Positions 32,273 to 41,366 are shown, counted from the stretch's first letter. The stretch is 64,000 nucleotides of DNA from Bradyrhizobium japonicum USDA 6 (GCF_000284375.1 NC_017249.1:124001-188000), one strand, 5' to 3'. The notes: generated by a model not told the origin, from the letters alone. Numbers and translations: made by a program.

Positions 32273-33623
32273 CGACGGAATGACGCATGACGCCGTCACG
32301 CTGCAATCGCAGGCGGACGCGCGCAGCGAGCTGATCGGCGTTGCGCCGACCGACGACGAGACCAACCGCAAGAACATGGCGCTGCTGATCCAGCTGCGCT
32401 GGACCGCGGTGGTCGGCCAGATCGTGACCATCGGCGGCGTGCATTTCGGCCTGGGTATTCCCCTGCCATTGGAACGGATGGGCGCGGTGATCGGCGCGCT
32501 GCTGCTGCTCAACGTCTCCAGCCTCGTATGGGTGCGCCATCGCGCGGCGATCACCAACAACGAGCTGCTGGTCGCCTTGATGCTCGACGTCGCCGCACTG
32601 ACCGCGCAGCTCTACCTCAGCGGCGGCGCCACCAATCCCTTCACCTCGCTGTTCCTGCTCCAGGTCACGCTGGGCGCGGTGCTGCTCGATGGCCGCTCGA
32701 CCTGGTCGCTGGTCGCGCTGACCTGCGCGAGTTTCATCTGGCTGACCATGGCCTACCGGCCGCTCGACCTGCCGCCGAACCCGATCAGCGAGGCCTACAG
32801 TCTCACCGTGACCGGCATGCTGCTGGGCTTCGTCCTCAACGCCGTGCTGCTGGTCGTGTTCGTCACCCGCATCAACAGGAACCTGCGCGAGCGCGATGCG
32901 CATCTGGCGGCACTGCGCCAGCATGCGGCCGAACAGGACCACATCGTCCGCATGGGCCTGCTCGCCTCCGGCGCGGCGCATGAGCTCGGCACGCCGCTCG
33001 CCTCGCTGTCGGTGATCCTCAGCGACTGGCGCCGCATGCCCGATCTCGCCGCCGATCAGGAGCTTGCCGAGGATCTCGCGGAGATGGAGACCTCCCTGCA
33101 GCGCTGCAAGACCATCGTGACGGGCATCCTGGTGTCGGCGGGCGAGGCGCGCGGCGAAGGCTCCTCGCCGACGACGGTGACGGCCTTCGTCACCGCGCTG
33201 GTGGACGAGTGGCGCGACGCGCGCTCGGCCCGCACGCTCTATTTCGTCAACACGTTCGGCGAGGACGTCGCGATCGTCTCGGACGTCGCGCTGAAGCAGG
33301 TGATCTTCAACGTGCTCGACAATGCCTATGAGGTCTCGCGCGAATGGGTGGAGCTGCTGGCCGAGCGCGAGGGCGACAATCTCGTGCTGTCGATCAGCGA
33401 TCGCGGCCCCGGCTTTGCGCCGGAGATGCTGGCGCAGCTCGGGAAACCCTATCACTCGAGCAAGGGCCGCGCCGGCGGCGGGCTTGGCCTGTTCCTGGTG
33501 GTGAACGTCGTGCGCAAGCTCGGCGGCAGCGTGACCGCCGAGAACCACAGGAAGCGCGGCGCCACCGTCCGCCTGACGCTGCCGCTCGCAACGCTTGCGA
33601 TCGGAGGAAATTTTGACGCCTGA
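32244..33623 (+). CDS. regB: RegB/PrrB/ActS-type redox-sensing histidine kinase
   Basis: A 459-residue membrane kinase with six hydrophobic helices (about 50-205). The quinone-sensing heptapeptide GGATNPF is at 127-133, and the phosphorylation box AAHELGTPLASL has His at about 246. Cys at about 288 sits near the spacing of the redox-active Cys in Rhodobacter RegB. HATPase boxes appear as NVLDNAYE, DRGPGFAP and GGGLGLFLVV. It senses ubiquinone/redox state and phosphorylates the adjacent regulator. ATG 32244 overlaps the SURF1 end; ATG 32280 is an alternative. In Bradyrhizobium the homologue is called RegS. Confidence 0.93.
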   Translation: MLERSSNLPDDGMTHDAVTLQSQADARSELIGVAPTDDETNRKNMALLIQLRWTAVVGQIVTIGGVHFGLGIPLPLERMGAVIGALLLLNVSSLVWVRHRAAITNNELLVALMLDVAALTAQLYLSGGATNPFTSLFLLQVTLGAVLLDGRSTWSLVALTCASFIWLTMAYRPLDLPPNPISEAYSLTVTGMLLGFVLNAVLLVVFVTRINRNLRERDAHLAALRQHAAEQDHIVRMGLLASGAAHELGTPLASLSVILSDWRRMPDLAADQELAEDLAEMETSLQRCKTIVTGILVSAGEARGEGSSPTTVTAFVTALVDEWRDARSARTLYFVNTFGEDVAIVSDVALKQVIFNVLDNAYEVSREWVELLAEREGDNLVLSISDRGPGFAPEMLAQLGKPYHSSKGRAGGGLGLFLVVNVVRKLGGSVTAENHRKRGATVRLTLPLATLAIGGNFDA

Positions 33624-34146
33624 CCGTTCGCTCATCGTCGTCGAGGACGATGCCGGCTTCGCGCGCACGCTGAAACGCTCGTTCGAACGCCGCGGCTACG
33701 ACGTCGTCCTCGCAGCTTCGATCGAAGAGGTGCGGAAGGTGCTGGAGGAGCGATCCTTTGGACACGCGGTGGTCGATCTCAAGCTCGGTGGCGCCTCGGG
33801 CCTCGCCTGCGTCGAGCTGCTGCACACGCACGATCCGGAGATGCTGATCGTGGTGCTGACCGGCTTTGCCAGCATCTCCACCGCCGTCGAGGCGATCAAG
33901 CTCGGCGCCTGCCATTACCTGGCAAAGCCGTCGAACACCGACGATATCGAAGCCGCCTTCAACAAGGCCGAAGGCAACGCCGAAGTCGCCCTCGATGCAC
34001 GGCCGACCTCGATCAAGACGCTGGAATGGGAGCGCATCCACCAGACGCTGATCGAGACCGATTTCAACATCTCGGAGGCGGCAAGAAGGCTGGGCATGCA
34101 CAGGCGCACACTGGCAAGGAAGCTCGAGAAGCGGCCGGTGAAGTAG
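33613..34146 (+). CDS. regA: RegA/PrrA/ActR-type response regulator
   Basis: A 177-residue two-domain regulator. The receiver has acidic residues in VVEDDAG, the phospho-Asp at about residue 55 in VVDLKLGG, and KPSNTDDIEA at the end. A Pro-poor linker leads to a Fis-type helix-turn-helix, NISEAARRLGMHRRTLARKLEKR, the invariant RegA DNA-binding helix. TTG at 33613 is preferred because GGAGGA lies just ahead and it overlaps the kinase stop. It likely controls respiratory, carbon or nitrogen fixation genes in response to redox state, perhaps including cyo. Bradyrhizobium name: RegR. Confidence 0.93.
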   Translation: MTPDRSLIVVEDDAGFARTLKRSFERRGYDVVLAASIEEVRKVLEERSFGHAVVDLKLGGASGLACVELLHTHDPEMLIVVLTGFASISTAVEAIKLGACHYLAKPSNTDDIEAAFNKAEGNAEVALDARPTSIKTLEWERIHQTLIETDFNISEAARRLGMHRRTLARKLEKRPVK

Positions 34147-34165
34147 ATCGCTCCTTGTCACTTCG

Positions 34166-34270
34166 TAGGGTGGGGTAGCGAAGCGTAACCCACCACTTTT
34201 CTTTCCTCGGCAGCCGAAGTGGTGGGTTACGCCAGCGGACTGCGCTTCGTGCAGCCGCTAACCCACACGA
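34166..34270. repeat. hairpin repeat, family D
   Basis: GTAGGGTGGGGTAGCGAAGCG and CCCACCACTTTTC are mirrored by CGAAGTGGTGGGTTACG and GCTAACCCAC. Relative of the element at 25148-25239. It lies between regA and the terminator, with no gene. Confidence 0.75.
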
Positions 34271-34291
34271 CAAAGCCACGAATCCAAAAAC

Positions 34292-34320
34292 AAAAAGCCC
34301 GGCCGACCGGCCGGGCTTTT
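34292..34320. terminator. bidirectional intrinsic terminator
   Basis: AAAAAGCCCGGCCG, then a short loop, then CGGCCGGGCTTTT: an 11-bp GC-rich stem with A/T runs on both sides. It would end the carD transcript on the minus strand (T-rich side TTTTTGTTTTTGG) and any cyo-reg transcript coming from the left. Confidence 0.9.
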
Positions 34321-34349
34321 GATTGCTTGCGATCGACGCTGCGAGACGC

Positions 34350-35141
34350 TTACGCGGCCTCGTCGGCGACGGCGGTGTCGTCGCCATCGGTATCACCGTC
34401 GGCATCCGCCTCGCCCTCGCCGTCAGCGGCTTCCGCCTTGGCGTTGGCGCGGCGCGGGCTCTTGGCGAGCTGGGCCTCGATCTCCTTGACCGCTTCGGTC
34501 TCGGTCGAGTGCTGCACAACCGCGATCTCGCGGGAGAGACGATCGAGCGCCGCTTCATAGAGCTGGCGTTCAGAGTACGACTGCTCGGGCTGCGACTCGG
34601 AACGGTAGAGGTCGCGCACGACTTCCGCGATCGCGACGATGTCGCCCGAATTGATCTTTGCTTCGTATTCCTGGGCGCGGCGCGACCACATGGTGCGCTT
34701 GACGCGGGCGCGGCCCTTCAGCGTCTCCAGCGCCTTCTTCACCAGCGCGGGGTCGGACAGCTTGCGCATGCCGACGTTGGCGACCTTGGCGGTCGGCACG
34801 CGCAGCGTCATCTTGTCCTTGATGAAGTTGATGACGAACAGCTCGAGCTTCGCACCGGCGATCTCCTGCTCCTCGATGGCCAGGATCTGGCCGACGCCGT
34901 GAGCGGGATAGACGACGAATTCGTTGGCCTTGAAGCCCTGACGCTGGGTCACGACCTTCTTTTCCTCGACCTTCGGCGCGGCAGCCGCGGGCTTCACGGC
35001 CGGCTTGGCAGCGACAGGAGCCTTGGCAGGAGCAGCAGCAACGGGAGCCTTCGGCGCGGCCGGCTTGGCGGCGGGAGCCTTGGCAGCAGGAGGCTTGGCA
35101 ACGGTCGCTTTCGCGGCCGGTTTGGCAGTCTTGTTAGGCAT
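34350..35141 (-). CDS. CarD-family transcriptional regulator with Lys/Ala/Pro-rich N-terminal tail
   Basis: A protein of 263 residues from ATG 35141, with a CarD/CdnL RNA-polymerase-interaction domain at FKANEFVVYPAHGVGQILAIEEQEI and the helical C-terminal part WSRRAQEYEAKINSGDIVAIAEVVRDLYR. CarD binds the beta subunit and stabilises open complexes at rRNA and other promoters. The first ~65 residues are histone-like AK/AP repeats, and the C-terminus is acidic (GEADADGDTDGDD). The Lys-rich frame continues in-frame upstream to GTG 35291 or 35339, so the tail may be up to 66 residues longer. An intrinsic terminator follows. Confidence 0.92.
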   Translation of the reverse strand: MPNKTAKPAAKATVAKPPAAKAPAAKPAAPKAPVAAAPAKAPVAAKPAVKPAAAAPKVEEKKVVTQRQGFKANEFVVYPAHGVGQILAIEEQEIAGAKLELFVINFIKDKMTLRVPTAKVANVGMRKLSDPALVKKALETLKGRARVKRTMWSRRAQEYEAKINSGDIVAIAEVVRDLYRSESQPEQSYSERQLYEAALDRLSREIAVVQHSTETEAVKEIEAQLAKSPRRANAKAEAADGEGEADADGDTDGDDTAVADEAA

Positions 35142-35484
35142 TGCGCTTCTTTTGTTCTTCGAGGACTTTGCAGCCGGTGCCTTCGTCGCGGTCCGACCCT
35201 TGGATGCGCTACGGCTGGCCGCGGCGACTTTTTTGGCCTCCTTATGGGAAGCCCTCGCTGAAGTACTCTTTTTACGCGTTTTCTGTGACACAGCCTGCGC
35301 GCGGAAACTGCCACGCCCCTGTTCGACATTTGGTTTCACGGGAACCCAGCGGGGCCAACGGGGCTGACGGGTTCTGCTTAATGTGCTGAATATAGCACAT
35401 TTCCCGCAAAAATCAATGATTTAGGGACTTTTGTGACTGGTTTTCGGCGCTGACGAAGGTATTAGGGTTAAGTTTGGGCGCGAA

Positions 35485-35823
35485 TTAGTCCCCCGAGCCC
35501 GGGTTCGGAGAAAAATATTTCTCGAACTTGCCTTCCTGACCGTCGAATTCCTTCGCGTCGGGGGGCGATTCTTTCTTCTGGGTGATATTCGGCCAGCTTT
35601 TGGCGTAGTCGGCATTGACCTGGAGCCACTTTTCCAGACCCGGTTCCGTGTCCGGCTTGATGGCGTCGGCGGGGCATTCCGGCTCGCACACGCCGCAGTC
35701 GATGCATTCGTCAGGGTGGATGACGAGCATGTTGTCGCCTTCGTAGAAACAATCGACCGGGCAGACCTCGACGCAGTCGGTGTACTTGCACTTGATGCAG
35801 TTTTCAGTGACGACGTAAGTCAT
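35485..35823 (-). CDS. fdxA: seven-iron ferredoxin FdxA
   Basis: A 112-residue ferredoxin with [17 protein letters not shown] and [12 protein letters not shown], the Cys pattern of a [3Fe-4S][4Fe-4S] protein, and a C-terminal extension ([18 protein letters not shown]) typical of Azotobacter FdI/alphaproteobacterial FdxA. It carries electrons in the cytoplasm at low potential. It follows the S4 and helicase genes in the same direction, 132 bp away, a conserved order in related genomes. ATG at 35823 with GGAGCGTTGG. Confidence 0.96.
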   Translation of the reverse strand: MTYVVTENCIKCKYTDCVEVCPVDCFYEGDNMLVIHPDECIDCGVCEPECPADAIKPDTEPGLEKWLQVNADYAKSWPNITQKKESPPDAKEFDGQEGKFEKYFSPNPGSGD

Positions 35824-35955
35824 CCAACGCTCCGAAAAGCTCTTTTAAAAGTCGCGGCTTGCGTAGCGCGGATGGCCCGGCGCCGCAAGGTCGGGAACGG
35901 CCGATCATGACGGCTTTACGCGTTTGATCGACCAAGAAATGAACTAACAGCGCAA

Positions 35956-36243
35956 TTAATTGCGCCGAGAACTTTGATTGCCTTCGCTCAGCTCCTCGTA
36001 GAGCACGCGGGCCGAGGCGGCATCGCCGCGGCGCTCGTTGAAAGCGGTTACTTTCAGCACGCGCACGGTGCGATCGAGCGCGATGGTGATCACGTCGCCG
36101 ATCTTGATCGCATGGCCCGGCGACTTTTCGCGCTCACCGTTGACGCGGACGTGGCCGGACTCAACGAGCTCGGCCGCGGAGGTGCGCGCCTTCACCACCC
36201 GCGCGTGCCACAGCCATTTGTCGAGGCGCTGCCGCTCGGTCGT
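35956..36243 (-). CDS. RNA-binding S4-domain protein, no canonical start
   Basis: The S4 fold is clear: RQRLDKWLWHARVVKARTSAAELVESGHVRVNG in the minus frame ending at 35956. HSP15-like S4 proteins bind ribosomal RNA or stalled 50S subunits. The frame's first ATG/GTG/TTG is GTG 36201 or 36198, which would delete the conserved RLDKWLW helix. Upstream the frame holds ACG at 36243 exactly where related proteins start MTTERQRLDKW. Either ACG is used or one base is missing between the GTG overlapping the helicase stop and this frame. A sequencing error or an inactivated gene are the alternatives. Confidence 0.8.
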   Translation of the reverse strand, partial: TTERQRLDKWLWHARVVKARTSAAELVESGHVRVNGEREKSPGHAIKIGDVITIALDRTVRVLKVTAFNERRGDAASARVLYEELSEGNQSSRRN

Positions 36244-36247
36244 GGGA

Positions 36248-39200
36248 TCACTCCTTGCGACCGGACAGCTGCTCTTTCAGCGCGGCGAGCTTTGCGAAGG
36301 GCGAGTTCGGATCGGCCGGACGATCGCGCTCGCGCGGGTTCGCGCTCGAGGCGTAGGGGCGCAGCGAGGGACCGCCCTGACGGTCGCGGCCCTTGTCGCG
36401 GTCGCGACCGCGATTGTCGCGGCCCTTGTCGCGCTCTCCGCCAAACTTGCCCTTGTTGCGATCGCGATCCTTGTTGTCGCGATCCTTGCCTTCGAAGCGG
36501 CGGTTCCTGTCGTCGCGCCCCTCTTGGCGCGGCGCACCTTCGGCGCCACCTTCGCGCGGCTTGCGGAAATCCCTGCCGCCATCGCGGCGATGACCGCCGT
36601 GACGATGACGCTCGCCGCGCTTCTCGCCGTCAGCAGCTTGCGCTGCTTCGCCTTCCGCTGGTGCAGCACCCGCCTCTACGCCCGCCTGCGGGCGCTGATT
36701 GTGGTGACGCTGGTGGCGATGGCGCTCGTGGCGCGGCTTGCGATCCTCGTGGCGGCCGCCGGGACGCCAGACCTCGACGAGCTCGGCAGGCGCAGCGGCA
36801 GCCTCGACTGGCGCAGCAGCATCAGCGGATGCGGCGGCTTCCGTTGCAGCAGCCTCGGCAGGGGCGGCTTCCACAGCCTCGGTGGGCGCAGCAGCAGCCT
36901 CTTCCGCCGGCGGCGCGATGCCTGGGGCATCCTCGGGCGTGACGGGGGCATCAGGCGATGCTTCGAGCGCCGGCTCTTCATGCGCGGGCTCGTCGTGCTG
37001 CTCCATGCCGGGCGCGTCCTCGACGGTGACGGGCTCGGCGGCGGCTTCGATCGCGGTGTCCGCGCTTGCGGCGACATCATCGGTCGCCGTCGATTCAGTC
37101 GGAGCCTCTGCGCTTGCTTCGGCCGCCGGCGTCTCCGCGGCAACAGCCACCGGCTTCGGCGGCAGCGGCGCACGCTTCTCCATGCGATAGCCGAGCGCGC
37201 GCAGCACCGAGGCGAAATCCTCGCCGGCCGAGCCGGTGAGCGAGGTCATCGCCTGCGTCACCACAAAGCTCCGGCCATCGAACGCGCCGGCGGGCTTTTC
37301 GCCGGGCGAGTTGTCGCGCCAGGCCAGCGCCGGGCGGATCAGATCGGCAAGCCGCTCCAAGATATCGACGCGCACGGCGCGCTCGCCGGCCTGCTTGTAG
37401 CCGAGCACGCGATAGGCATCGCGCGGCAGCTGCTTGTCGACCGGGAACGAGGTGCGGCCCGAAGATGCCAGATGCTGCGCGCCCGACAGCGACGACAGAT
37501 CGACATTGTCCTGCTTCAGCGCCCACAGCAGTGCGGCCAGCGCGCGGCCGGCGGGCTTGAGCAGGCCGGGGAAATAGATGTGATAGGCGCCGAAGCGGAC
37601 GCCATATTTGCGCAACACGGCGCGCGAGGGCTGGTCGAGATCCTTCAGCTCGTTGGCGATCTTCGGGCGCTCGAGCACGCCGAGCGCCTCGACCAGCTGA
37701 TAGGCGATGCCGCGGGCAATGCCGGTGACGTCCTCGGCCTTCGACAGCTCGAACATCGGCCCGAGCAGCTTTTCGATATGCGTCTTGAGCCAGAGCTCGA
37801 GCCGGGCCTGCACCTTCTCACGCGGCGCACCGGTAAGGCGCTCGTCGGAGATGATGCGGATGCGCGGCTGCAGCGCCTCCTCTGCGGCAGACAGGCGCGC
37901 CACGGCATCGCCGGTCCAGCGGATCGTGCCTTCCGAGGTCAGCACGAACTGATCGTCCGGCGCATTGCCCAGTTTTTCGGCGCGCGCGTTGATCTCGCCG
38001 GCGAGCACCGCTTGCGCTGCAGCCTGCAAGGCTTTCGCATCGGAGCCTGCTTCCGCCGCATCCGGTGCAAAGGTGAAGCCATCGAGGCGGCCGATGACAT
38101 GGCCTTCGACGATGACTTCGCCGGTCTTGCCGATTTCAGTATTCAAGCTCGTGTTCTCCCGCAGGCGGCGCATCAATACACTGGTCCGGCGATCAACGAA
38201 ACGCTCAGTCAAGCGTTCATGGAGCGCATCCGATAATTTATTTTCGACCTCGCGGGCGATCCCCTGCCAGCGTTCGGGGTCTTTCAGCCAGTCCGGGCGG
38301 TTGGCGACGAAGGTCCAGGTGCGGATCTGAGCGATCCGGGCCGACAGCGTGTCGATGTCGCCGTCGATGCGGTCGGCCTGGTCGACCTGGGCCGCGAACC
38401 AGGAATCGGGGATGCAGCCCTTCTGCATCAGGAAGCCGTACAGCGTGGTCACGAGCTCGGCATGGGCGGCCGGCGACAGTTTTCGGTAATCCGGGACCTG
38501 GCAGGCATCCCACAGCCGTTCCACGGCGGCCTTGCCATGCGCGATATCGCGCACCTCGACGTCGCGGGCGGCGTGATCGAGCACGCGCATGTCCTCGGCG
38601 ATCGGCGCGCGCGTCAGCGCCTCATGGCCGGGCGACTGGTTCAGCGACACCTGGAGCGCGCCGAGGGAGGCGAAATCCAGCTTCGAATTGCGCCATTGCA
38701 GCATCTTCACGTTGTCGAAGGTGTGGTTCTGCAGCGCGTTGACGAGCTCGGGCTCGAACGGCCCGCAGCGGCCCGTCGTCCCGAAGGTCCCGTTGCGCGT
38801 GGCGCGGCCCGCGCGCCCGGCGATCTGCGCGAATTCGGCCGGCGTCAGGCGGCGGAACTGGTAGCCGTCGAACTTGCGGTCGGAGGCGAAGGCGACGTGG
38901 TCGACGTCGAGATTGAGGCCCATGCCGACGGCGTCGGTGGCGACGAGGTAGTCGACGTCGCCGTTCTGGAACATCGCCACCTGCGCATTGCGCGTGCGCG
39001 GGCTAAGCGATCCCAGCACCACGGCCGCGCCGCCATGCTGGCGGCGGATCAGCTCGGCGATGGCGTAGACCTCGTCTGCGGAGAAGGCGACGATGGCGGT
39101 GCGGCGCGGCTGGCGCGTGATCTTGCGGTCGCCGGCGAATTCCAGCTGCGACAGGCGTGGCCGCGTGATCATGGACACGCCCGGCAGCAGCCGCTCGATG

Positions 39201-39628
39201 ATCGGGCGCATCGTGGCCGCGCCCAACAGCAGCGTCTCGTCGCGGCCGCGACGGTTGAGGATGCGGTCGGTGAAGACGTGGCCGCGTTCGAGATCGGAGG
39301 CGATCTGGACCTCGTCGACGGCGAGGAAGGAGACGTCGAGGTCGCGCGGCATCGCCTCGACGGTGGAGACCCAATAGCGCGGGTTCTTCGGCTTGATCTT
39401 CTCCTCGCCGGTCACGAGCGCGACCGCCTCGCTGCCGACCCTGGCTGCGATCTTGTTGTAGACCTCGCGCGCGAGCAGCCGCAGCGGCAGCCCGATCAGC
39501 CCCGAGGGATGCGCGAGCATCCGCTCGATGGCGAGATGGGTCTTGCCGGTGTTGGTCGGCCCGAGCACCGCAGTGACGCCCGCGCCGGGTGCGCGCTCGG
39601 AGGCGAAGGGGGAGGAGGAGAAGGCCAT
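36248..39628 (-). CDS. large SUV3-like DExH helicase with disordered basic C-terminus
   Basis: A 1126-residue superfamily 2 helicase. Motif I is GPTNTGKTHLAIERM (about 23-37), motif II LAVDEVQIASD, motif III GAATMRP, motif VI QIAGRAGRATRNG near 265-280; this is the mitochondrial SUV3-like pattern. From about residue 820 a ~130-residue Ala/Glu/Pro stretch is followed by an Arg/Asp/Gly/Lys tail (RDRNKGKFGGERDKGRD type) that could bind RNA or drive condensation. It is likely an RNA helicase for RNA decay. Its stop overlaps the region where the S4 gene starts, so the two are co-transcribed. Confidence 0.9.
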   Translation of the reverse strand: MAFSSSPFASERAPGAGVTAVLGPTNTGKTHLAIERMLAHPSGLIGLPLRLLAREVYNKIAARVGSEAVALVTGEEKIKPKNPRYWVSTVEAMPRDLDVSFLAVDEVQIASDLERGHVFTDRILNRRGRDETLLLGAATMRPIIERLLPGVSMITRPRLSQLEFAGDRKITRQPRRTAIVAFSADEVYAIAELIRRQHGGAAVVLGSLSPRTRNAQVAMFQNGDVDYLVATDAVGMGLNLDVDHVAFASDRKFDGYQFRRLTPAEFAQIAGRAGRATRNGTFGTTGRCGPFEPELVNALQNHTFDNVKMLQWRNSKLDFASLGALQVSLNQSPGHEALTRAPIAEDMRVLDHAARDVEVRDIAHGKAAVERLWDACQVPDYRKLSPAAHAELVTTLYGFLMQKGCIPDSWFAAQVDQADRIDGDIDTLSARIAQIRTWTFVANRPDWLKDPERWQGIAREVENKLSDALHERLTERFVDRRTSVLMRRLRENTSLNTEIGKTGEVIVEGHVIGRLDGFTFAPDAAEAGSDAKALQAAAQAVLAGEINARAEKLGNAPDDQFVLTSEGTIRWTGDAVARLSAAEEALQPRIRIISDERLTGAPREKVQARLELWLKTHIEKLLGPMFELSKAEDVTGIARGIAYQLVEALGVLERPKIANELKDLDQPSRAVLRKYGVRFGAYHIYFPGLLKPAGRALAALLWALKQDNVDLSSLSGAQHLASSGRTSFPVDKQLPRDAYRVLGYKQAGERAVRVDILERLADLIRPALAWRDNSPGEKPAGAFDGRSFVVTQAMTSLTGSAGEDFASVLRALGYRMEKRAPLPPKPVAVAAETPAAEASAEAPTESTATDDVAASADTAIEAAAEPVTVEDAPGMEQHDEPAHEEPALEASPDAPVTPEDAPGIAPPAEEAAAAPTEAVEAAPAEAAATEAAASADAAAPVEAAAAPAELVEVWRPGGRHEDRKPRHERHRHQRHHNQRPQAGVEAGAAPAEGEAAQAADGEKRGERHRHGGHRRDGGRDFRKPREGGAEGAPRQEGRDDRNRRFEGKDRDNKDRDRNKGKFGGERDKGRDNRGRDRDKGRDRQGGPSLRPYASSANPRERDRPADPNSPFAKLAALKEQLSGRKE

Positions 39629-39735
39629 GTCTGGGGATTAGGTAGTCGCGATTTGGGCGAATGTCAGTGCCGTTTTGGGGTGTGTTGAGGGCTGGGGCTT
39701 GCCCCGAGGCGCGAAGCGCTCATCGCACGCACCGC

Positions 39736-39840
39736 TGTCATCGCCCGGCTTGACCGGGCGATCCAGTATTCCAGAGGTGGCGCTGCTCATGCCGAGAAGC
39801 CGCGGCGTACTGGATGCCCCGGTCAAGCCGGGGCATGACA
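39736..39840. repeat. hairpin repeat, family B copy 1
   Basis: TGTCATCGCCCGGCTTGACC ... CCAGTATTCC on the left and GTACTGGATGCCCCGG ... CGGGGCATGACA on the right. It is an inverted, slightly different version of 41367-41471; the two flank the DUF3108 gene head to head. Confidence 0.85.
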
Positions 39841-40248
39841 GCGGAGAATGCGGCAAGCCTCCCCAAACCTCGCGCAACTGTCTCACTTTGCGACGCTTTT
39901 CCCGTTGGCCTTAAGCTTCGGAACGACTCTAGAACGAATCGCGGCCGAATCGCTGACTCCCGCTGAAGCTTGTTCCGTTCACGCCACATGTCGCGGGACT
40001 CTTATTGGTTGCGCACTAGATGGAGTTTTACCCGGCCGCACAAGCGGCGTTTCGATGACCGGTTCCTTAAAATTGGGGACGGCGCGGAGTCGAATCAGAA
40101 TCGGGGAGGAGTCAAATGGATTCCCGGACCGGAGGGCGCCAAACTCATTTTCGCGAAAACAACCCCATGCACAGTAGACATGCCGTTGAAATCACTAGAT
40201 CTTTTAAACCACGAAAATGACGGATCACAGCCCGTCTGGAGCGGCGCG
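39841..40248. other. non-coding stretch with no recognisable gene
   Basis: No frame with a credible start, family signal or codon bias is seen on either strand. The stretch around 40140-40190 (TTTTCGCGAAAACAACCCC and CATGCACAGTAGACATG) resembles a phrase seen repeatedly in Bradyrhizobium intergenic DNA, from memory only. GC falls noticeably around 40185-40225. Confidence 0.4.
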
Positions 40249-40268
40249 CCTCCCCCTCCAGGGGAGGG
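40249..40268. repeat. short hairpin CCTCCCC-CTCCA-GGGGAGG
   Basis: Small perfect inverted repeat directly after the DUF3108 gene's stop. Same sequence at 50934-50956 and 51363-51384. Confidence 0.75.
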
Positions 40269-40273
40269 TAAGA

Positions 40274-41173
40274 TCACTGCGTCTTGGCGACGCGTGGCGG
40301 CTGGGGTGATGTGATGAAGCTGGTCGCTTCCAGCATGGCCGGGCCGAGCGGCGTCGGCACTTTCAGCCAGAACGGCACCAGGATGCGCGTGCCCGCGATG
40401 GGCGCGAAGGCGACCTCGATGTTGCGCTGGGCGGCGAGGTATTTGATCACGGGCCGGTCGGGGATGTAGCCCGCCACGGGGGCGAAATAGAGCGCGCAGA
40501 CCACGACCGGGCCCTTGTAGCCCTTCTCGGCCTTCACGGTCTCCATGCGCTTGAAATCGAGCTTGAGGTCGTAGCGCATGCGGCCGTCGAACACCGGCGC
40601 GGCGTTGCGGCAGGCGTCGGGCGTCACGGGGTCGCCGGTGCCGGGCACGCGCAGCAGCGAGGCCGTCATCGGGTCCCAGACGCCGCGGCGATGCGCGTCG
40701 GTGACGACGACGCGGTCGGCATCAACAGGCGGCTCCGGCACGATGCCGAACTCCTTCACATTGCCCTTGTCGAGCGTGATGTGGATCTGTTCGGTCTTCT
40801 TCGAGGTGGTGGTGGAGGCCTGGTAACCGGTCGCGACCAGCGCGCCGTTGACCACCCGACCTTGCGAGGCGCCGGTGCCGGACCCGCCCGCGAACGACTT
40901 CAAGATCCCCGTGGTGCCGCCGGAGGCCGCGGCCGCGAACACGTCGTCCCCGATGTCGATGTTCCAGGCACCCTTGCCGACGGGAATGCCCGCCAGCGAC
41001 GCCTCATACTGTGCCTCGAGCTTGCCCTGCGCCGCCACGGGCTCCGCCCCCCACGCCACCACGAGCCCGCAAAGGGCTGCGAAGGCCAGCCGGCCGGCAG
41101 AGCGCGGACTGATTGAGCCCTTGGCTGAGTCCTTGGGCCAGAATCGGGGTGATGCGAGCACGAAACAATCCAA
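40274..41173 (-). CDS. DUF3108-domain exported protein
   Basis: A protein of 299 residues from a TTG start; GTG 41161 is an alternative, and neither has a strong ribosome binding site. A hydrophobic signal (LAFAALCGLVVAWGAEPVAAQ) precedes a DUF3108 beta-rich domain: LEAQYEASLAGIPVGKGAWNIDIGDD, then NAAPVFDGRMRYDLKLDFKRMETV. DUF3108 proteins are periplasmic, lipocalin-like in outline, with no known function. Flanked by inverted family B repeats at 39736 and 41367. Confident as a gene; start uncertain. Confidence 0.85.
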   Translation of the reverse strand: MDCFVLASPRFWPKDSAKGSISPRSAGRLAFAALCGLVVAWGAEPVAAQGKLEAQYEASLAGIPVGKGAWNIDIGDDVFAAAASGGTTGILKSFAGGSGTGASQGRVVNGALVATGYQASTTTSKKTEQIHITLDKGNVKEFGIVPEPPVDADRVVVTDAHRRGVWDPMTASLLRVPGTGDPVTPDACRNAAPVFDGRMRYDLKLDFKRMETVKAEKGYKGPVVVCALYFAPVAGYIPDRPVIKYLAAQRNIEVAFAPIAGTRILVPFWLKVPTPLGPAMLEATSFITSPQPPRVAKTQ

Positions 41174-41366
41174 TCGGGGCGCGAACGGTTGTTACTTAAG
41201 CCAAAAACCGCGGCAAACAATGTGTCAGGGCGCGGAGGCTTGCGGAACTCCGCTTGATACTTCGGGGGCGAATACGCCCTTTATGTGATGGTAAGGCACT
41301 TCAATCATTGCCGTTTTGGTGATCTTGGATGTGTCAGGGACGCGCACCTGCCCCGCCCCTCTCCGC

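Noticed and set aside
39841..40273. A short protein gene in the helicase-DUF3108 gap
   Set aside because: Open frames there have no ribosome binding site, no recognisable motif and run through repeats.
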